From assembly GCA_028707085.1 (NCBI GenBank), contig JAQTUW010000011.1, positions 18,741-82,740 of the forward strand: DNA of 64,000 nucleotides, written 5' to 3'. The stretch comes from Methylococcales bacterium. GTDB lineage: Bacteria > Pseudomonadota > Gammaproteobacteria > Methylococcales > Methylomonadaceae. Positions within the stretch are counted from its first letter, which is position 1; each line of letters starts with the position of its first letter. Position numbers and translations under genes: made by a program. Under the pieces are notes generated by a model that did no database searches, was not told where the DNA came from, and saw only the letters and a program-made list of their open reading frames with translations. This document shows, piece after piece, positions 8,483 through 17,839 of the stretch.

Positions 8483-9648
8483 AAATTCTGTTCGTGCATA
8501 ATTTTTACCAGCAGGCCGGCGGCGAAGATACCGTGCTGGCTGCGGAAATGGCCTTGCTGAAACGCCACGACCACGAGGTGCGGTTGTGGAGCATGGACAA
8601 CAAAAACCTGCCGGCCGGACTGGGCGGAAAAATCCGCACGGCCTGCAATACGGTCTATTCGCGGCAGAGCCGGGTTGCCGCAGGCCGGGAAATTGCCGCA
8701 TTCCGGCCGGATGTGGTGCATGTACATAATTTTTTTCCGCAAATCAGCCCGTCAATCTACGATGCCTGTCTGGATGCCGGCGTGCCGGTGGTGCAAACCC
8801 TGCACAACTACCGGATGCTCTGCGCCGGCGCCATGCTGATGCGCGCCGGCCGGGTTTGCGAACAGTGTATCGGCGGCTCGCCGTATCAGGCCGTAAAATA
8901 CGGTTGTTACCGGGGATCCCGGCTGGGCAGTCTGGTGCTGGCGCATCTGATCGCCAGACAGCGCCGCCAAAAAACCTGGCATCATAAAGTTACCCGCTTT
9001 ATCGCCCTGACCGAATTCGCTAAATCCCGCTTCGTCAGCGGCGGTTTCCCGGCAGATAACATCGTCGTCAAGCCCAATTTTGCCGAACCGCCTGAAAGCT
9101 CGGTTTCCACCGCCGGCGGCGAGCGCTTCGGCCTTTATGTCGGCCGCATCAGCCCGGAAAAAGGCATCGACACCCTGCTCAGCGCCTGGCGGCAACTGGA
9201 TCGGGGTCTGCGCCTGAAAGTGGCCGGCGACGGCCCGTTGCTTGACCGGTTGCAGGCAGGCGGCAATGTTGAATTTCTGGGCCGCCAGACGGCGGCGCAA
9301 GTAGGCAGCCTGATGAGTACGGCGGATTTTCTGGTTCTGCCGTCGGAATGGTACGAAGGTTTTCCCATGGTGCTGGTGGAGGCTTTCGCCCACGGCCTGC
9401 CGGTGCTGGCTTCCAGGCTGGGCAGCATGGCCGATATCATTCAGGACGGTGAAAACGGCCTGCTGTTCAATCCGGGGGATGTCGAAGACCTGCGGCAAAA
9501 ACTGGAATGGATGCAGACACATTCTGGCCAGATTCGGAAAATGGGACAGAACGCCAAGCTTGGCTATCTGGCAAACTATACGCCGGAAGAGAATTATCGG
9601 CAGCTTTTGGGCATTTACGCCGAAGCCATGGCAGGGCTTCCAATTTAG
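8479..9648 (+). CDS. Family 4 glycosyltransferase with a cysteine-containing insert
   Basis: GT-B glycosyltransferase of 389 residues. It begins MKILFVHNFYQQAGGEDTV, a start seen in many GT4 capsule or exopolysaccharide enzymes, and has HVHNFFPQISPSIYDA in the acceptor domain. The C-terminal domain has YVGRISPEKGIDTLL and the E-x7-E motif within SEWYEGFPMVLVEAFAHGLP. The stretch CEQCIGGSPYQAVKYGCYRGS is a cysteine cluster found in some members of this group. Start and previous stop overlap as ATGA. The 3' end directly abuts a decayed transposase, so the last few codons may have been changed by that insertion, though the length is normal. Confidence 0.85.
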   Translation: MKILFVHNFYQQAGGEDTVLAAEMALLKRHDHEVRLWSMDNKNLPAGLGGKIRTACNTVYSRQSRVAAGREIAAFRPDVVHVHNFFPQISPSIYDACLDAGVPVVQTLHNYRMLCAGAMLMRAGRVCEQCIGGSPYQAVKYGCYRGSRLGSLVLAHLIARQRRQKTWHHKVTRFIALTEFAKSRFVSGGFPADNIVVKPNFAEPPESSVSTAGGERFGLYVGRISPEKGIDTLLSAWRQLDRGLRLKVAGDGPLLDRLQAGGNVEFLGRQTAAQVGSLMSTADFLVLPSEWYEGFPMVLVEAFAHGLPVLASRLGSMADIIQDGENGLLFNPGDVEDLRQKLEWMQTHSGQIRKMGQNAKLGYLANYTPEENYRQLLGIYAEAMAGLPI

Positions 9649-10082
9649 GCCGGGACAGTTTTTAAAAGCAATGGGTTACGAGTTGCCCGTTTTCTGCCTC
9701 TTCTGGGTAGTGGAAGTACACCCATTTCAGCCACCAACCATGAGAACAAATCAGGAAACGTTTGTCCAAACAAGCGCATTGCCGCTGTTGTTCCGTCAGC
9801 CCGTTTGAGTCCATAGTTATGAATCACCGTCAATGCCCTCAGGCGTTTTTCGGTCAGGCCAAGGCCATTGTGATACATCTGCGACAGATAACCATTGCGC
9901 CCTCAACGGCGGAAGAGCTGCGATGGAATGGCCTCGCCATCCACTTAGCCCATTCCAGCCAGCGTTGCAACTCATTTTCCGGCAGAGTTGCCGTGAAAGG
10001 ATCAGCCTGCAAATTCTGCGCGGCTTGCTGCCAAGCCTGACGGTATTTTTCCCGCTGCCTGGGATTTTGTGTTTTGTGCAGT
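9645..10082 (-). pseudogene. Decayed transposase-like gene (DUF6399-type C-terminal part)
   Basis: Minus-strand reading gives a continuous conserved-looking C-terminal region once one frameshift is repaired: KYRQAWQQAAQNL, RWLEWAKWMARPFHRSSSAVEG, then after about 9897 YHNGLGLTEKRLRALTVIHN and LKRADGTTAAMRLFGQ. The sequence GTTGAGGGCGCAATGG seems to have lost one C, which would restore VEGRNGYLSQMYHNG. I recall this VEGRNG/RADGTTAA pattern from transposase-like proteins annotated DUF6399, but the name is from memory. The 5' part is missing; it stops where the IS6 remnant begins. The stop codon (9645-9647) overlaps the end of the upstream glycosyltransferase. Confidence 0.65.
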
Positions 10083-10084
10083 TG

Positions 10085-10320
10085 CTGATGCCAATAAACG
10101 GTTGGTTATCGAAACCCTGCAAGTCAAATACTTGAATAACCGAATTGAGCAAGATCATCGGTTTATCAAAAAGATTACCAAGCCCATGGGCGGATTCAAA
10201 GCATTCCATTCGGGCAAGGCGACGATTGATGGAATTGAAACGGCGCACATGATCCGAAAGGGTCAGTTGGCTGACAAAAGCATTCCAGCTTACCAGCAGT
10301 TCATGGCTTTAGCAGGATAA
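10085..10320 (+). pseudogene. IS6-family transposase, C-terminal remnant
   Basis: The reading frame ending at 10320 contains VKYLNNRIEQDHRFIKK, GFKAFHSGKATIDGIE and MIRKGQL, the typical C-terminus of IS6-family DDE transposases, with the last catalytic Glu in the NNRIEQDH motif. Only about 75 of the usual 220-240 residues remain, and there is no N-terminal half upstream, where the other remnant begins. A stretch near 10350-10375 (CCTGGCAAAATTTGCGACAC) is faintly like an IS6 terminal repeat, but this is not secure. Confidence 0.75.
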
Positions 10321-10528
10321 TTGTGCTCAGCGGATAGGCTTGTTTCGGTTCCTGGCAAAATTTGCGACACAACCGGTGGAACTCGTCAAAAATCTCATCC
10401 AGGTTAAGCCAAATGTGTCAAAATTGCGCCCAAATCACCCTAAGCCTCATCGGAAACATGCCTACAAATCAACGTGTTGATGGGGATAGGGGGCTTAAGT
10501 TTAGAGGATTGGTTACCAGCCCTCCCCG

Positions 10529-12163
10529 TTACAGCGCGTTAGCCGGATTAGCCGCCGGCACAATATTTTTACCGGGCAGATATTTGGGCAATATCGGCAG
10601 CAGTTCCCTTGCGAACGCCTGCAAACGCTGATCAGCCGCCCCTAGATCCTGAGTGGTGTTAATGTCGGTCACCAGTCTGACCAGTGCGCCGTCGGTGCGG
10701 TTCAGGGTCATGGCGTCATAAAAGATGAACCATTTCTCGGCAAACTCGTTGGTCAGGATGCGGCCGCGCTGCTGGAACCAGAAATACACCAGTTGTTTGC
10801 TTTCGCCCTTTTCAATAATGGCCCGATCGACCTGCAAAGGCACGCCGTCGATCAGCACATCGGGAAATTCCTTCTGTTCAAACAGTGTGATCTGCCAGCC
10901 TGCTCCGGGGATGCAACTGCGTGGCGAATGCACACCCACGCCTTTGCGCTGGGTTTGATAGTAGGCGCTGTAAAAGTTGACCTTGGCATGGGTTTCCGGC
11001 TGGGCGAAATCAATCAGCGCGTAATCGGTCAGCTTGAGCTCGTCCAGATAATATTGGGCCAAATAATCTTTGTGTCCCCGCCACGCGCCGATTTGGTCAG
11101 GGAAGTTTAAAAAGGCGGTGCGTTGCGGAATGATGTCGGCGCGGGTTTTGCTCCAGGCTTCCGAGGCGGCTGTTCCTGCCAGCAATAGCAGAAACACGGC
11201 ATACAGGGAATGGTTCAATCCGGCGGTAAACGGTTCGATTCTGACGAACTCGCCCCATTCGGCCGGAATTTCCACCAGTTCGTTCATCGCCAGCATGTTG
11301 CCGCTGATTCGGCTGAGTATCCACATTTCAATGAACAGCAGCACCATACATAACAGAAAAACCACCCAGCCTTCAAAGTCGTGCAGGAAACCTTCCGCCA
11401 TTTCCGTCCCCCAGTGATTGACCAGTATGCCGATCACCCCGATCCGGAAGCTGTTCATGAAGATGGTCAGCGGTATGGATGAAAGAAAAACCAGCAGTTT
11501 TTGCCAGAATGGGCCCCGGAATAGAAAAGCGCACAGAAACGCCAGGCTTGAGAGCGGGAACAGGTAGCGCAAACCGCTGCAGGCGTCCACAACCTGGAGT
11601 CTGTAGCTGCCCAGATCAATGACATTGCCTTCCAGAAAAACCATGATGTCGCAACTGCGTATGAATTCAACCCCCAGCCAGGACGAAATCAATTGCAGTT
11701 TCGAGGACAGGTTGTTCATGACAAAAGGCGGCAACGGCACCATAAAAATCAGGAAAAACAGCGGAACCCCGGCAGTGCGCATGCCACGCCTGCCAAACGC
11801 GGCGGCAAACAGCCCGATCAGGGTAATCAGGAACGAATATTGTTCGAGGGTTCTGATAGCGGACAGACCGCCCAGCAGATACATGGTCAGGCCGATGGTC
11901 ATGACCGATAGTCCGAGTATCGAGTCCTGGAAGCGGGTGGTCAGCACCAGTTCCGCGCGTCTGATCCAGATCAGATAAAAACTGATGACAGGGATGAAAA
12001 AGCCATGGCTATATTCTTCTACATTCATCCAGGTGATGAACAATTCTTCGAGACTGGTGCGGTATACCAGCAGCAGCAATAACAAGGCTCCGCCCCAGGC
12101 CAGCCAGATGTATTCGGGCTTGACGGATGCTGGCGCCGCTTGATTTTGTTCTAGGGTCGTCAT
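10529..12163 (-). CDS. xrtD: Exosortase fused to an EpsI domain (XrtD-like)
   Basis: Exosortases are integral membrane cysteine transpeptidases thought to process proteins with a C-terminal PEP-CTERM-type sorting signal. The N-terminal half of this 544-residue protein has about eight spans and the catalytic set: Cys in VVDACSGLRYL, Arg in MNSFRIG and His in FLHDFEGW. From about residue 320 the C-terminal half is an EpsI domain (DQIGAWRG, GVGVHSPRSCIPGAGW, VYFWFQQRGR), which is often separate but is fused here. The fusion and the early motif VPLPPFVMNNLSSKLQLIS suggest the XrtD type; I hold that subtype at moderate confidence. Nearby glycosyltransferase genes fit the usual link of exosortases with exopolysaccharide loci. 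No sorting-signal protein is seen in the window. Confidence 0.88.
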   Translation of the reverse strand: MTTLEQNQAAPASVKPEYIWLAWGGALLLLLLVYRTSLEELFITWMNVEEYSHGFFIPVISFYLIWIRRAELVLTTRFQDSILGLSVMTIGLTMYLLGGLSAIRTLEQYSFLITLIGLFAAAFGRRGMRTAGVPLFFLIFMVPLPPFVMNNLSSKLQLISSWLGVEFIRSCDIMVFLEGNVIDLGSYRLQVVDACSGLRYLFPLSSLAFLCAFLFRGPFWQKLLVFLSSIPLTIFMNSFRIGVIGILVNHWGTEMAEGFLHDFEGWVVFLLCMVLLFIEMWILSRISGNMLAMNELVEIPAEWGEFVRIEPFTAGLNHSLYAVFLLLLAGTAASEAWSKTRADIIPQRTAFLNFPDQIGAWRGHKDYLAQYYLDELKLTDYALIDFAQPETHAKVNFYSAYYQTQRKGVGVHSPRSCIPGAGWQITLFEQKEFPDVLIDGVPLQVDRAIIEKGESKQLVYFWFQQRGRILTNEFAEKWFIFYDAMTLNRTDGALVRLVTDINTTQDLGAADQRLQAFARELLPILPKYLPGKNIVPAANPANAL

Positions 12164-12360
12164 GACTAGATGAATGTTTTATTGAGAAAGAATTCGATGT
12201 CTGGAAATACCGGCCGGTTGCCGTGACAATTTAATCCAGCCGTATCCGGACGGATCCCTGTCCGGTATATTTCAGTGTTATCCATTGCGCAGATTCGATT
12301 GTTGCACGAAAATCATTTGCCGGTGGTGCAATTTGTTATTGGCCGAATACACAGCTTCCG

Positions 12361-12558
12361 CGGACAGGCTCCTAGTAATCCGCCAAATCTATAATGACAG
12401 GATAAGAGCTACCCATCTGCTGCCGGGGTATTCCGCCAGAGGACGCCGTGAATACAGCCATGTAGGCTTGAGTCGGCATCCATGCGGCCTAAACCTCTGT
12501 CAAAATACCCCGGCATCAGATTAGCTTGCTCGACAAAACAAAATTGGCGGACTAGTCA
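12361..12558. repeat. Palindromic non-coding element (MITE-like), full copy
   Basis: The 530-base gene-free stretch 12164-12694 holds this element. Its two halves are imperfect inverted repeats: CTAGTAATCCGCCAA near 12372 pairs with TTGGCGGACTAG near 12545, and ATCTGCTGCCGGGGTATT (about 12416-12433) pairs with AATACCCCGGCATCAGAT (about 12507-12524) with one mismatch. The left half (12372-12465) recurs in opposite orientation at 19598-19690. No ORF in it looks coding. The remaining parts of the gap show nothing I can name. Confidence 0.6.
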
Positions 12559-12694
12559 GGCAAATTCAGTTTTGACGGATAGCCTGCTGTTGCTGCCCGG
12601 ATATTCTGTCAGACGCATTACACTGAACTATGCAGAGTTTCAACAAATAGCGGGCAGTGTTGTTCGTCACAGTATATTGAATTATTTAAATAGA

Positions 12695-14779
12695 TCAATC
12701 CCTCCTGATTAATCCAATATCGTCAGGTAAAGCCTTGAATCCGATTTCATGTATCGGGGAATTGGGGCAGAAACTTAGCCGGTTTCCGTCCAGCCTGGCG
12801 CAGGGATCGGCTTCCAGGCTGTTTTTCTCCACGCCTTCCTTTAGCCAGTCCTGCCAGCTCGCGGCCATCTGTTTGCGGCCTTTATCCAGCAAGTCAAAGT
12901 CCAGGCTGAATTTTCCGTTTGTCGCCCAGACCAGATTGTGGGCTATCGTGCTGCTTTCCGCAGGCAGGGCGTAATGCAGGCCCAGTCCCCTGGTGGAGAC
13001 TATGATGTTATGGGTGATGGTGTTGCCTTCCGGCCAGTTGTCGTGTTTGATGGGCTGGGCCAGTTCAGGATATTTCTCTCGCCAGATCGGGCTTAGATAG
13101 GGGACATTTTTCAAAGTGTCCCGGTTTACTGCCCAGTTGTAGTCGGGCCAGCGGTTATCGATGAGAATGGCGTAATCGTCCGTGTAGATATAATTGTTGT
13201 CGATGCGGTTATCCCGGCCGCCGCCAAGATGTATCGAGATGCCGGCCTTGTAAAAAATATTCCCGCTGATGGTAAAACTGCTTAGGCCGTCATCCAGATA
13301 AACCCCTCTTGCGCCGTTGGGGCTGGAATATTTGACGGTATTGCCGGCGATGTCCACGCTCTGCAGTCCGTAGCCGTACAGGTCGTGTATGCTGTTATAA
13401 CGGATGATGTTGCCGCGCCATGTCCAGTTGCGGCCGCTATAAATGGCGCCGCAATCGGATAATTGTTCGCAGACATGATGCACCTCGTTTTTTTCGAACA
13501 GATGGTCGTTGCCGTTGATGCTGACCGCCGGGCCTGAAGCCTGTTCTATCAGGTTATGCGTGATGCGGCTGCCGACGCCTTTGGATTCGATCGCCGGGCT
13601 GAAGCCCAGCATGATCATGCCGAAATGGTGGATGTGATTGTTATGGATCAGGTTGTTGTCGGCTTGCAAGGTGTTGATGTCGCCGCCCACGGTAACGACG
13701 CCGCTTCCTCCGGTGTCGTGAATATGGCTGTTGGCGATGGTGATATCGCTGCTGTTCTCGGCGGAAATGGCGGTACCGTCAATGTTGTTGATTTCAACCC
13801 CGTCCAGTTGCAGCTTATTGCCGTGATCGATGCTGATGCAGACCGCCGTGCAATGGCGGAAGGCCATGCCGGCAAACTTGATATGATGGGCGCCGTCCAG
13901 TTTAAACAGGGTCGGCAGGGCGGAAATGACGATATTTTCCGGCGTGACATTTTCCGGCGGATAAAACAGGATTCTGGCGTTGGCCTGATCGTAAAACCAT
14001 TCTTCCGGCGCGTTGAGTTCCGATTGAATGTTCTGCAGATAGAAGCGTCTGCCGCTGGCCAGCGGATAGCCGGTGGCGGCCGCCAGCGTGATTTCATTGT
14101 TGACCGTATCGATCGATGCGACCGGCAGATATTCGTCGCTCCAGTCGTTGCCGGCAAAAATGTGGGTCTGCACCTGATTGCCGCTGATGGCCGGCATTTG
14201 CTCAAAGCTGGTGAAGCGAGTTCTTTGATCCGCAGGAATTTTAATATGCGCCCAGTCCTTGTCCGGCCAGCGGGCCAGATGCAGCCGGTGCTGATTCACA
14301 AACAGGTTGAAGCCGGGAATGTCGCCTTTCTTGCTCGAGGTCTGCTGGTATTTTATGGCGGACAGATCGATGTCCCGCACCGGGCAACTCCACGGCCCGT
14401 CGGCGGTTTTGGCGCAGTTGAGCAGAGTGACGCCGCCGCTGAGAGTGACATTTTTTTCCGCCTGCCAGACGATTTCCCGGTCGGCGAAGCCGGTGTCGCG
14501 GATATCGAATTCCAACGTCTTGCGTAGTTGATAGTCGCCGGTAGCCAGATGAATCTGCACCGGCTGTTTGAATTGCCCGCCGGCTTTCAGATTCCGGATT
14601 GCCCGCTGCGCTCGCTCCAGGGATTGAAAGGGGCCGCCGCCCGGCTGCTGCGCCGGTATTTGCGCGGTCAGGCCATCGGCCTGATCGCTGCCCAGCGGCG
14701 ATACATAGAAGTCCTGGGCTGCCGACATCATGCTGAAGCACAGCAGGCAGGGTAATAATAGCGGCCGGTAAATTCTCAT
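12695..14779 (-). CDS. Secreted right-handed parallel beta-helix protein
   Basis: A 694-residue protein with a clear signal peptide (MRIYRPLLLPCLLCFSMMSAAQ, cleavage after about residue 22), so periplasmic, surface or secreted. The mature N-terminus DFYVSPLGSDQADGL is the usual opening of DUF1565-type beta-helix proteins. The middle third contains many parallel-beta-helix turns rich in N, G and I, such as ITIANSHIHDTGGSGVV and NLIHNNHIHHFG. Such proteins are often polysaccharide lyases, hydrolases or epimerases, which fits the adjacent glycosyltransferase and exosortase genes; I cannot name a substrate. There is no C-terminal PEP-CTERM signal. The plus-strand ORF 13556-14527 is a shadow. Confidence 0.82.
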   Translation of the reverse strand: MRIYRPLLLPCLLCFSMMSAAQDFYVSPLGSDQADGLTAQIPAQQPGGGPFQSLERAQRAIRNLKAGGQFKQPVQIHLATGDYQLRKTLEFDIRDTGFADREIVWQAEKNVTLSGGVTLLNCAKTADGPWSCPVRDIDLSAIKYQQTSSKKGDIPGFNLFVNQHRLHLARWPDKDWAHIKIPADQRTRFTSFEQMPAISGNQVQTHIFAGNDWSDEYLPVASIDTVNNEITLAAATGYPLASGRRFYLQNIQSELNAPEEWFYDQANARILFYPPENVTPENIVISALPTLFKLDGAHHIKFAGMAFRHCTAVCISIDHGNKLQLDGVEINNIDGTAISAENSSDITIANSHIHDTGGSGVVTVGGDINTLQADNNLIHNNHIHHFGMIMLGFSPAIESKGVGSRITHNLIEQASGPAVSINGNDHLFEKNEVHHVCEQLSDCGAIYSGRNWTWRGNIIRYNSIHDLYGYGLQSVDIAGNTVKYSSPNGARGVYLDDGLSSFTISGNIFYKAGISIHLGGGRDNRIDNNYIYTDDYAILIDNRWPDYNWAVNRDTLKNVPYLSPIWREKYPELAQPIKHDNWPEGNTITHNIIVSTRGLGLHYALPAESSTIAHNLVWATNGKFSLDFDLLDKGRKQMAASWQDWLKEGVEKNSLEADPCARLDGNRLSFCPNSPIHEIGFKALPDDIGLIRRD

Positions 14780-14952
14780 CGCGTTGTCGCCTGTAAAAAT
14801 ACGTGATCAAGGAATCGTAATCGTTATTGAGGATGCCGGCTGCCGCCATTTGCCATCCCGGACATGGTTTTTTCTCAGATCCATGCCGCCTTGTGGTATT
14901 TTAACATCGTTAATTGACCACCATCATAACGGACAGGATTATTCGCAATAAA

Positions 14953-17211
14953 ATGGCTGTACAGGAAAATTTTGAACAACTGCCGCTGAAGGAATTCACC
15001 GAAAAAGCTTATCTGGATTACTCCATGTATGTGATTCTGGATCGGGCTTTGCCGCATATCGGCGACGGATTGAAACCGGTGCAGCGCAGGATTGTTTACG
15101 CCATGTCGGAGCTGGGGTTGTCGGCGCTGGCCAAATACAAGAAATCGGCGCGCACCGTAGGCGACGTGCTGGGCAAATATCATCCGCATGGCGATTCCGC
15201 CTGCTACGAGGCCATGGTGTTAATGGCCCAGAGTTTTTCCTATCGCTATCCGCTGATAGACGGTCAGGGCAACTGGGGGTCGCCGGACGATCCCAAGTCC
15301 TTCGCCGCGATGCGGTATACCGAATCGCGGCTGACCGCCTACGCCCAGACCCTGCTGAGCGAGCTGGGCCAGGGTACGGTGGACTGGACGGATAATTTCG
15401 ACAGCACTTTACAGGAGCCTGTGCTATTGCCGGCCAGACTGCCCAATGTGCTGCTGAACGGCTCCATGGGTATTGCGGTAGGCATGGCGACGGATATTCC
15501 GCCGCATAATCTGCAGGAAGTGGCCGCCGCCTGCCTGCAATTGCTGGACGACCCGGAAACGCCGCTGGAAGCCCTGCTGGAGCATATCAAGGGCCCGGAT
15601 TATCCCACCGACGCCGAGATTATTTCCTCGGTCGCCGATATCCGCAAACTGTATCAAACCGGTAACGGCTCGGTTAAAATGCGCGCCCGCTACGAGCTGG
15701 AGGACGGCAATATCGTCATTACCGCCTTGCCGCATCAGGTTTCCGGGGCCAAGCTGCTGGAACAGATCGCCGCGCAAATGCTGGCCAGAAAACTGCCGAT
15801 GATAGAGGATTTACGCGACGAATCCGACCATGAAAATCCCACTCGATTGCTGATCATTCCAAAAGTCAAACGGTTTGATGCGGAGGGGGTGATGTCGCAT
15901 CTGTTTGCCACCACCGACCTCGAGAAGAGCTACCGCGTCAACCTGAATATGATAGGTCTGAACGGCAAGCCGGAGGTCAAGAATCTGCGGCAGATTCTGT
16001 CCGAATGGCTAAGCTTCAGGACGGAGACTGTGCGCCGCCGCCTGAAATTCAGGCTGGATAAGGTGCTGGCTCGCCTGCATATTCTGGAAGGCTTGCTGAT
16101 TGCTTATCTGAATATCGATGAAGTGATCGCCATCATTCGTGGCGAAGACCATCCCAAGCCGGTATTGATGGCGCGTTTTGCGCTGTCCGATTTGCAGGCG
16201 GAGGCCATTCTGGAACTGAAACTGCGTCATCTGGCCAAGCTGGAGGAAATGAAAATTCGCGGCGAGCAGGATGAACTGGAACAGGAACGGCAGGCCCTGG
16301 AGAAAACGCTAGGCTCGGAACGATTGTTGAACCGGCTGATCCGCAAGGAAATCGAGCGCGACGCCGAAAAATACGGCGACGCCCGACGTTCGCCTATCGT
16401 CGAACGCGGCGCGGCGCAGGCATTGGACACCACGGAACTGATCGCCAATGAGCCGGTCACAATCATACTGTCGCAAAAAGGCTGGATACGCGCCGCCAAA
16501 GGCTATGATATAGAAGTGGAAAGCCTCAGTTATCGGGCCGGAGACGCTTATCTGTCCTCGACCAGGGGCCGCACCACGCAAGCGGCTTATGTGCTGGATT
16601 CCAGCGGGCGGGTTTATACCGTCAGCACCCATGATCTACCCTCGGCGCGCAGCCAGGGTGAACCGCTGACCGGCAGGCTGAATCCGCCGCCCGGCAGTCA
16701 GTTTACCGATGTGTTTACCGGTCAGGCCGAGGATTGGCTGTTAATGGCCAGTAGCGCCGGATACGGTTTTCGGGTGCAGTTGAAGGAACTGCAGACCAAG
16801 AACAAGGCGGGCAGGGCGGTGCTGACTGTTCCGGAAGGCGCGAAGGTGTTGACGCCAACCTGGATACCGTCGGCCGACGATCTGCTGGCGGCCGTCACCC
16901 TGCAGGGCCGGCTGTTGATTTTTCCGGCCGCTGAGTTACCCGAACTGGCGAAAGGCAAGGGCAATAAACTGATCGGCATTCCGGGAGCCGATATCGTGTC
17001 CGGCAGGGATGGCCTGCTGACCGTGACGGCGCTGGCGGCGGATGGCGAACTGAAAATACTCTCGGGCAAACGCCCGCTGACGTTGAAAACGGCGGATTTG
17101 GCGCTGTATAGGGGTAGCCGGGCCAATCGCGGCGCACTGTTGCCGCGCGGATTCCAGAAGGTGGACGCGATGGAGTGCCTGAGGCGCGATGGCGGCGCTA
17201 AAAAGTCCTGA
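14953..17211 (+). CDS. parC: DNA topoisomerase IV subunit A
   Basis: Breakage-reunion subunit of topoisomerase IV, which decatenates sister chromosomes together with ParE. From the ATG at 14953 the protein is about 752 residues, starting [24 protein letters not shown]; the track start adds 13 residues. The active-site tyrosine is in [10 protein letters not shown]. The quinolone-resistance region [13 protein letters not shown] keeps the susceptible-type Ser and Glu. A coiled-coil segment around residues 420-480 and a C-terminal beta-pinwheel follow. No parE is nearby. Confidence 0.95.
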   Translation: MAVQENFEQLPLKEFTEKAYLDYSMYVILDRALPHIGDGLKPVQRRIVYAMSELGLSALAKYKKSARTVGDVLGKYHPHGDSACYEAMVLMAQSFSYRYPLIDGQGNWGSPDDPKSFAAMRYTESRLTAYAQTLLSELGQGTVDWTDNFDSTLQEPVLLPARLPNVLLNGSMGIAVGMATDIPPHNLQEVAAACLQLLDDPETPLEALLEHIKGPDYPTDAEIISSVADIRKLYQTGNGSVKMRARYELEDGNIVITALPHQVSGAKLLEQIAAQMLARKLPMIEDLRDESDHENPTRLLIIPKVKRFDAEGVMSHLFATTDLEKSYRVNLNMIGLNGKPEVKNLRQILSEWLSFRTETVRRRLKFRLDKVLARLHILEGLLIAYLNIDEVIAIIRGEDHPKPVLMARFALSDLQAEAILELKLRHLAKLEEMKIRGEQDELEQERQALEKTLGSERLLNRLIRKEIERDAEKYGDARRSPIVERGAAQALDTTELIANEPVTIILSQKGWIRAAKGYDIEVESLSYRAGDAYLSSTRGRTTQAAYVLDSSGRVYTVSTHDLPSARSQGEPLTGRLNPPPGSQFTDVFTGQAEDWLLMASSAGYGFRVQLKELQTKNKAGRAVLTVPEGAKVLTPTWIPSADDLLAAVTLQGRLLIFPAAELPELAKGKGNKLIGIPGADIVSGRDGLLTVTALAADGELKILSGKRPLTLKTADLALYRGSRANRGALLPRGFQKVDAMECLRRDGGAKKS

Positions 17212-17307
17212 AATTTTCAATAAACAGGTTTGGCCCGATAATTAGGCGGCGCTCGTCCGATTGCCGACCCGAAACATAAAAAATTACAATCCAACAGAGG
17301 GGGAAAC

Positions 17308-17823
17308 ATGAACGACCATTTACGGCTAGTCAGAGATTTTCATCAAAAATACGGCATTTCCCAGCCGGAGTATCCGGAAACCGCACATCTGTCCGATTCG
17401 GAAATCATCTTGCGCCAAAGCCTGCTGCTGCAATGCGGCAGCGATATTTGCAAGGCCATTTCCGGCGGGGATCTGGAGAAGATTCTGGCCGGGCTGGTGG
17501 ATCTGGCTTATAACGCCCTGGCGGCGATTGCCCTGCGCGGCGACGATGTGATCAATGTTACGGTAAGCTGGCGGCAGGACGGTTCGGTGCTGTCGATGGT
17601 AAAAACCCTGACGGACAGGATGAACAACTGCAATTCCGGTGAAACCGTGGATTATTCCGGTTTGTATGCCCTGTGCCGGCATCTATGCAAATTTTTTCTG
17701 AATGCCGATTTTGACAATGCCTTTCAGCTTGTTCACGACAGCCTGATTGCCCAGCAGGCCCTGCATGCCGGTTCCGAAACCCTGGATAAAGCGCCTGATC
17801 TGAGTACGGCTTTTTACGAATAG
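17308..17823 (+). CDS. MazG/phosphoribosyl-ATP pyrophosphatase-like helical protein
   Basis: A 171-residue, mostly helical protein with a strong ribosome site (GAGGGGGAAAC). The start MNDHLRLVRDFHQKYGI and the helix pair around residues 28-80, with LEKILAGLVDLAYNALAAIAL, resemble the all-alpha NTP pyrophosphohydrolase fold, whose members begin with an FHxxFG-type motif. The expected acidic EExxE cluster in the first helix is replaced by LLLQCGSDICKAI, and only the later D of LVDLAYN remains clear, so catalysis is doubtful. A second half (SWRQDGSVLSMV onward) has no obvious match. It sits 17 bases before glxR and may share its transcript. Family call is tentative. Confidence 0.5.
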   Translation: MNDHLRLVRDFHQKYGISQPEYPETAHLSDSEIILRQSLLLQCGSDICKAISGGDLEKILAGLVDLAYNALAAIALRGDDVINVTVSWRQDGSVLSMVKTLTDRMNNCNSGETVDYSGLYALCRHLCKFFLNADFDNAFQLVHDSLIAQQALHAGSETLDKAPDLSTAFYE

Positions 17824-17839
17824 CGGTTCGGATCTGTTC

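Noticed and set aside
12361-12558. Possible CRISPR or tRNA in the repeat region
   Set aside because: There are no regularly spaced direct repeats and no cloverleaf; the symmetry is inverted, not tandem.
12285-12712. Small plus ORFs in the 12164-12694 gap
   Set aside because: They run through the palindromic repeat, have no ribosome sites and resemble nothing known.
13556-14527. 323-residue plus-strand ORF opposite the beta-helix gene
   Set aside because: Composition is biased (many D, G, V, A) and it mirrors the codon pattern of the real gene, which has a signal peptide and beta-helix repeats.
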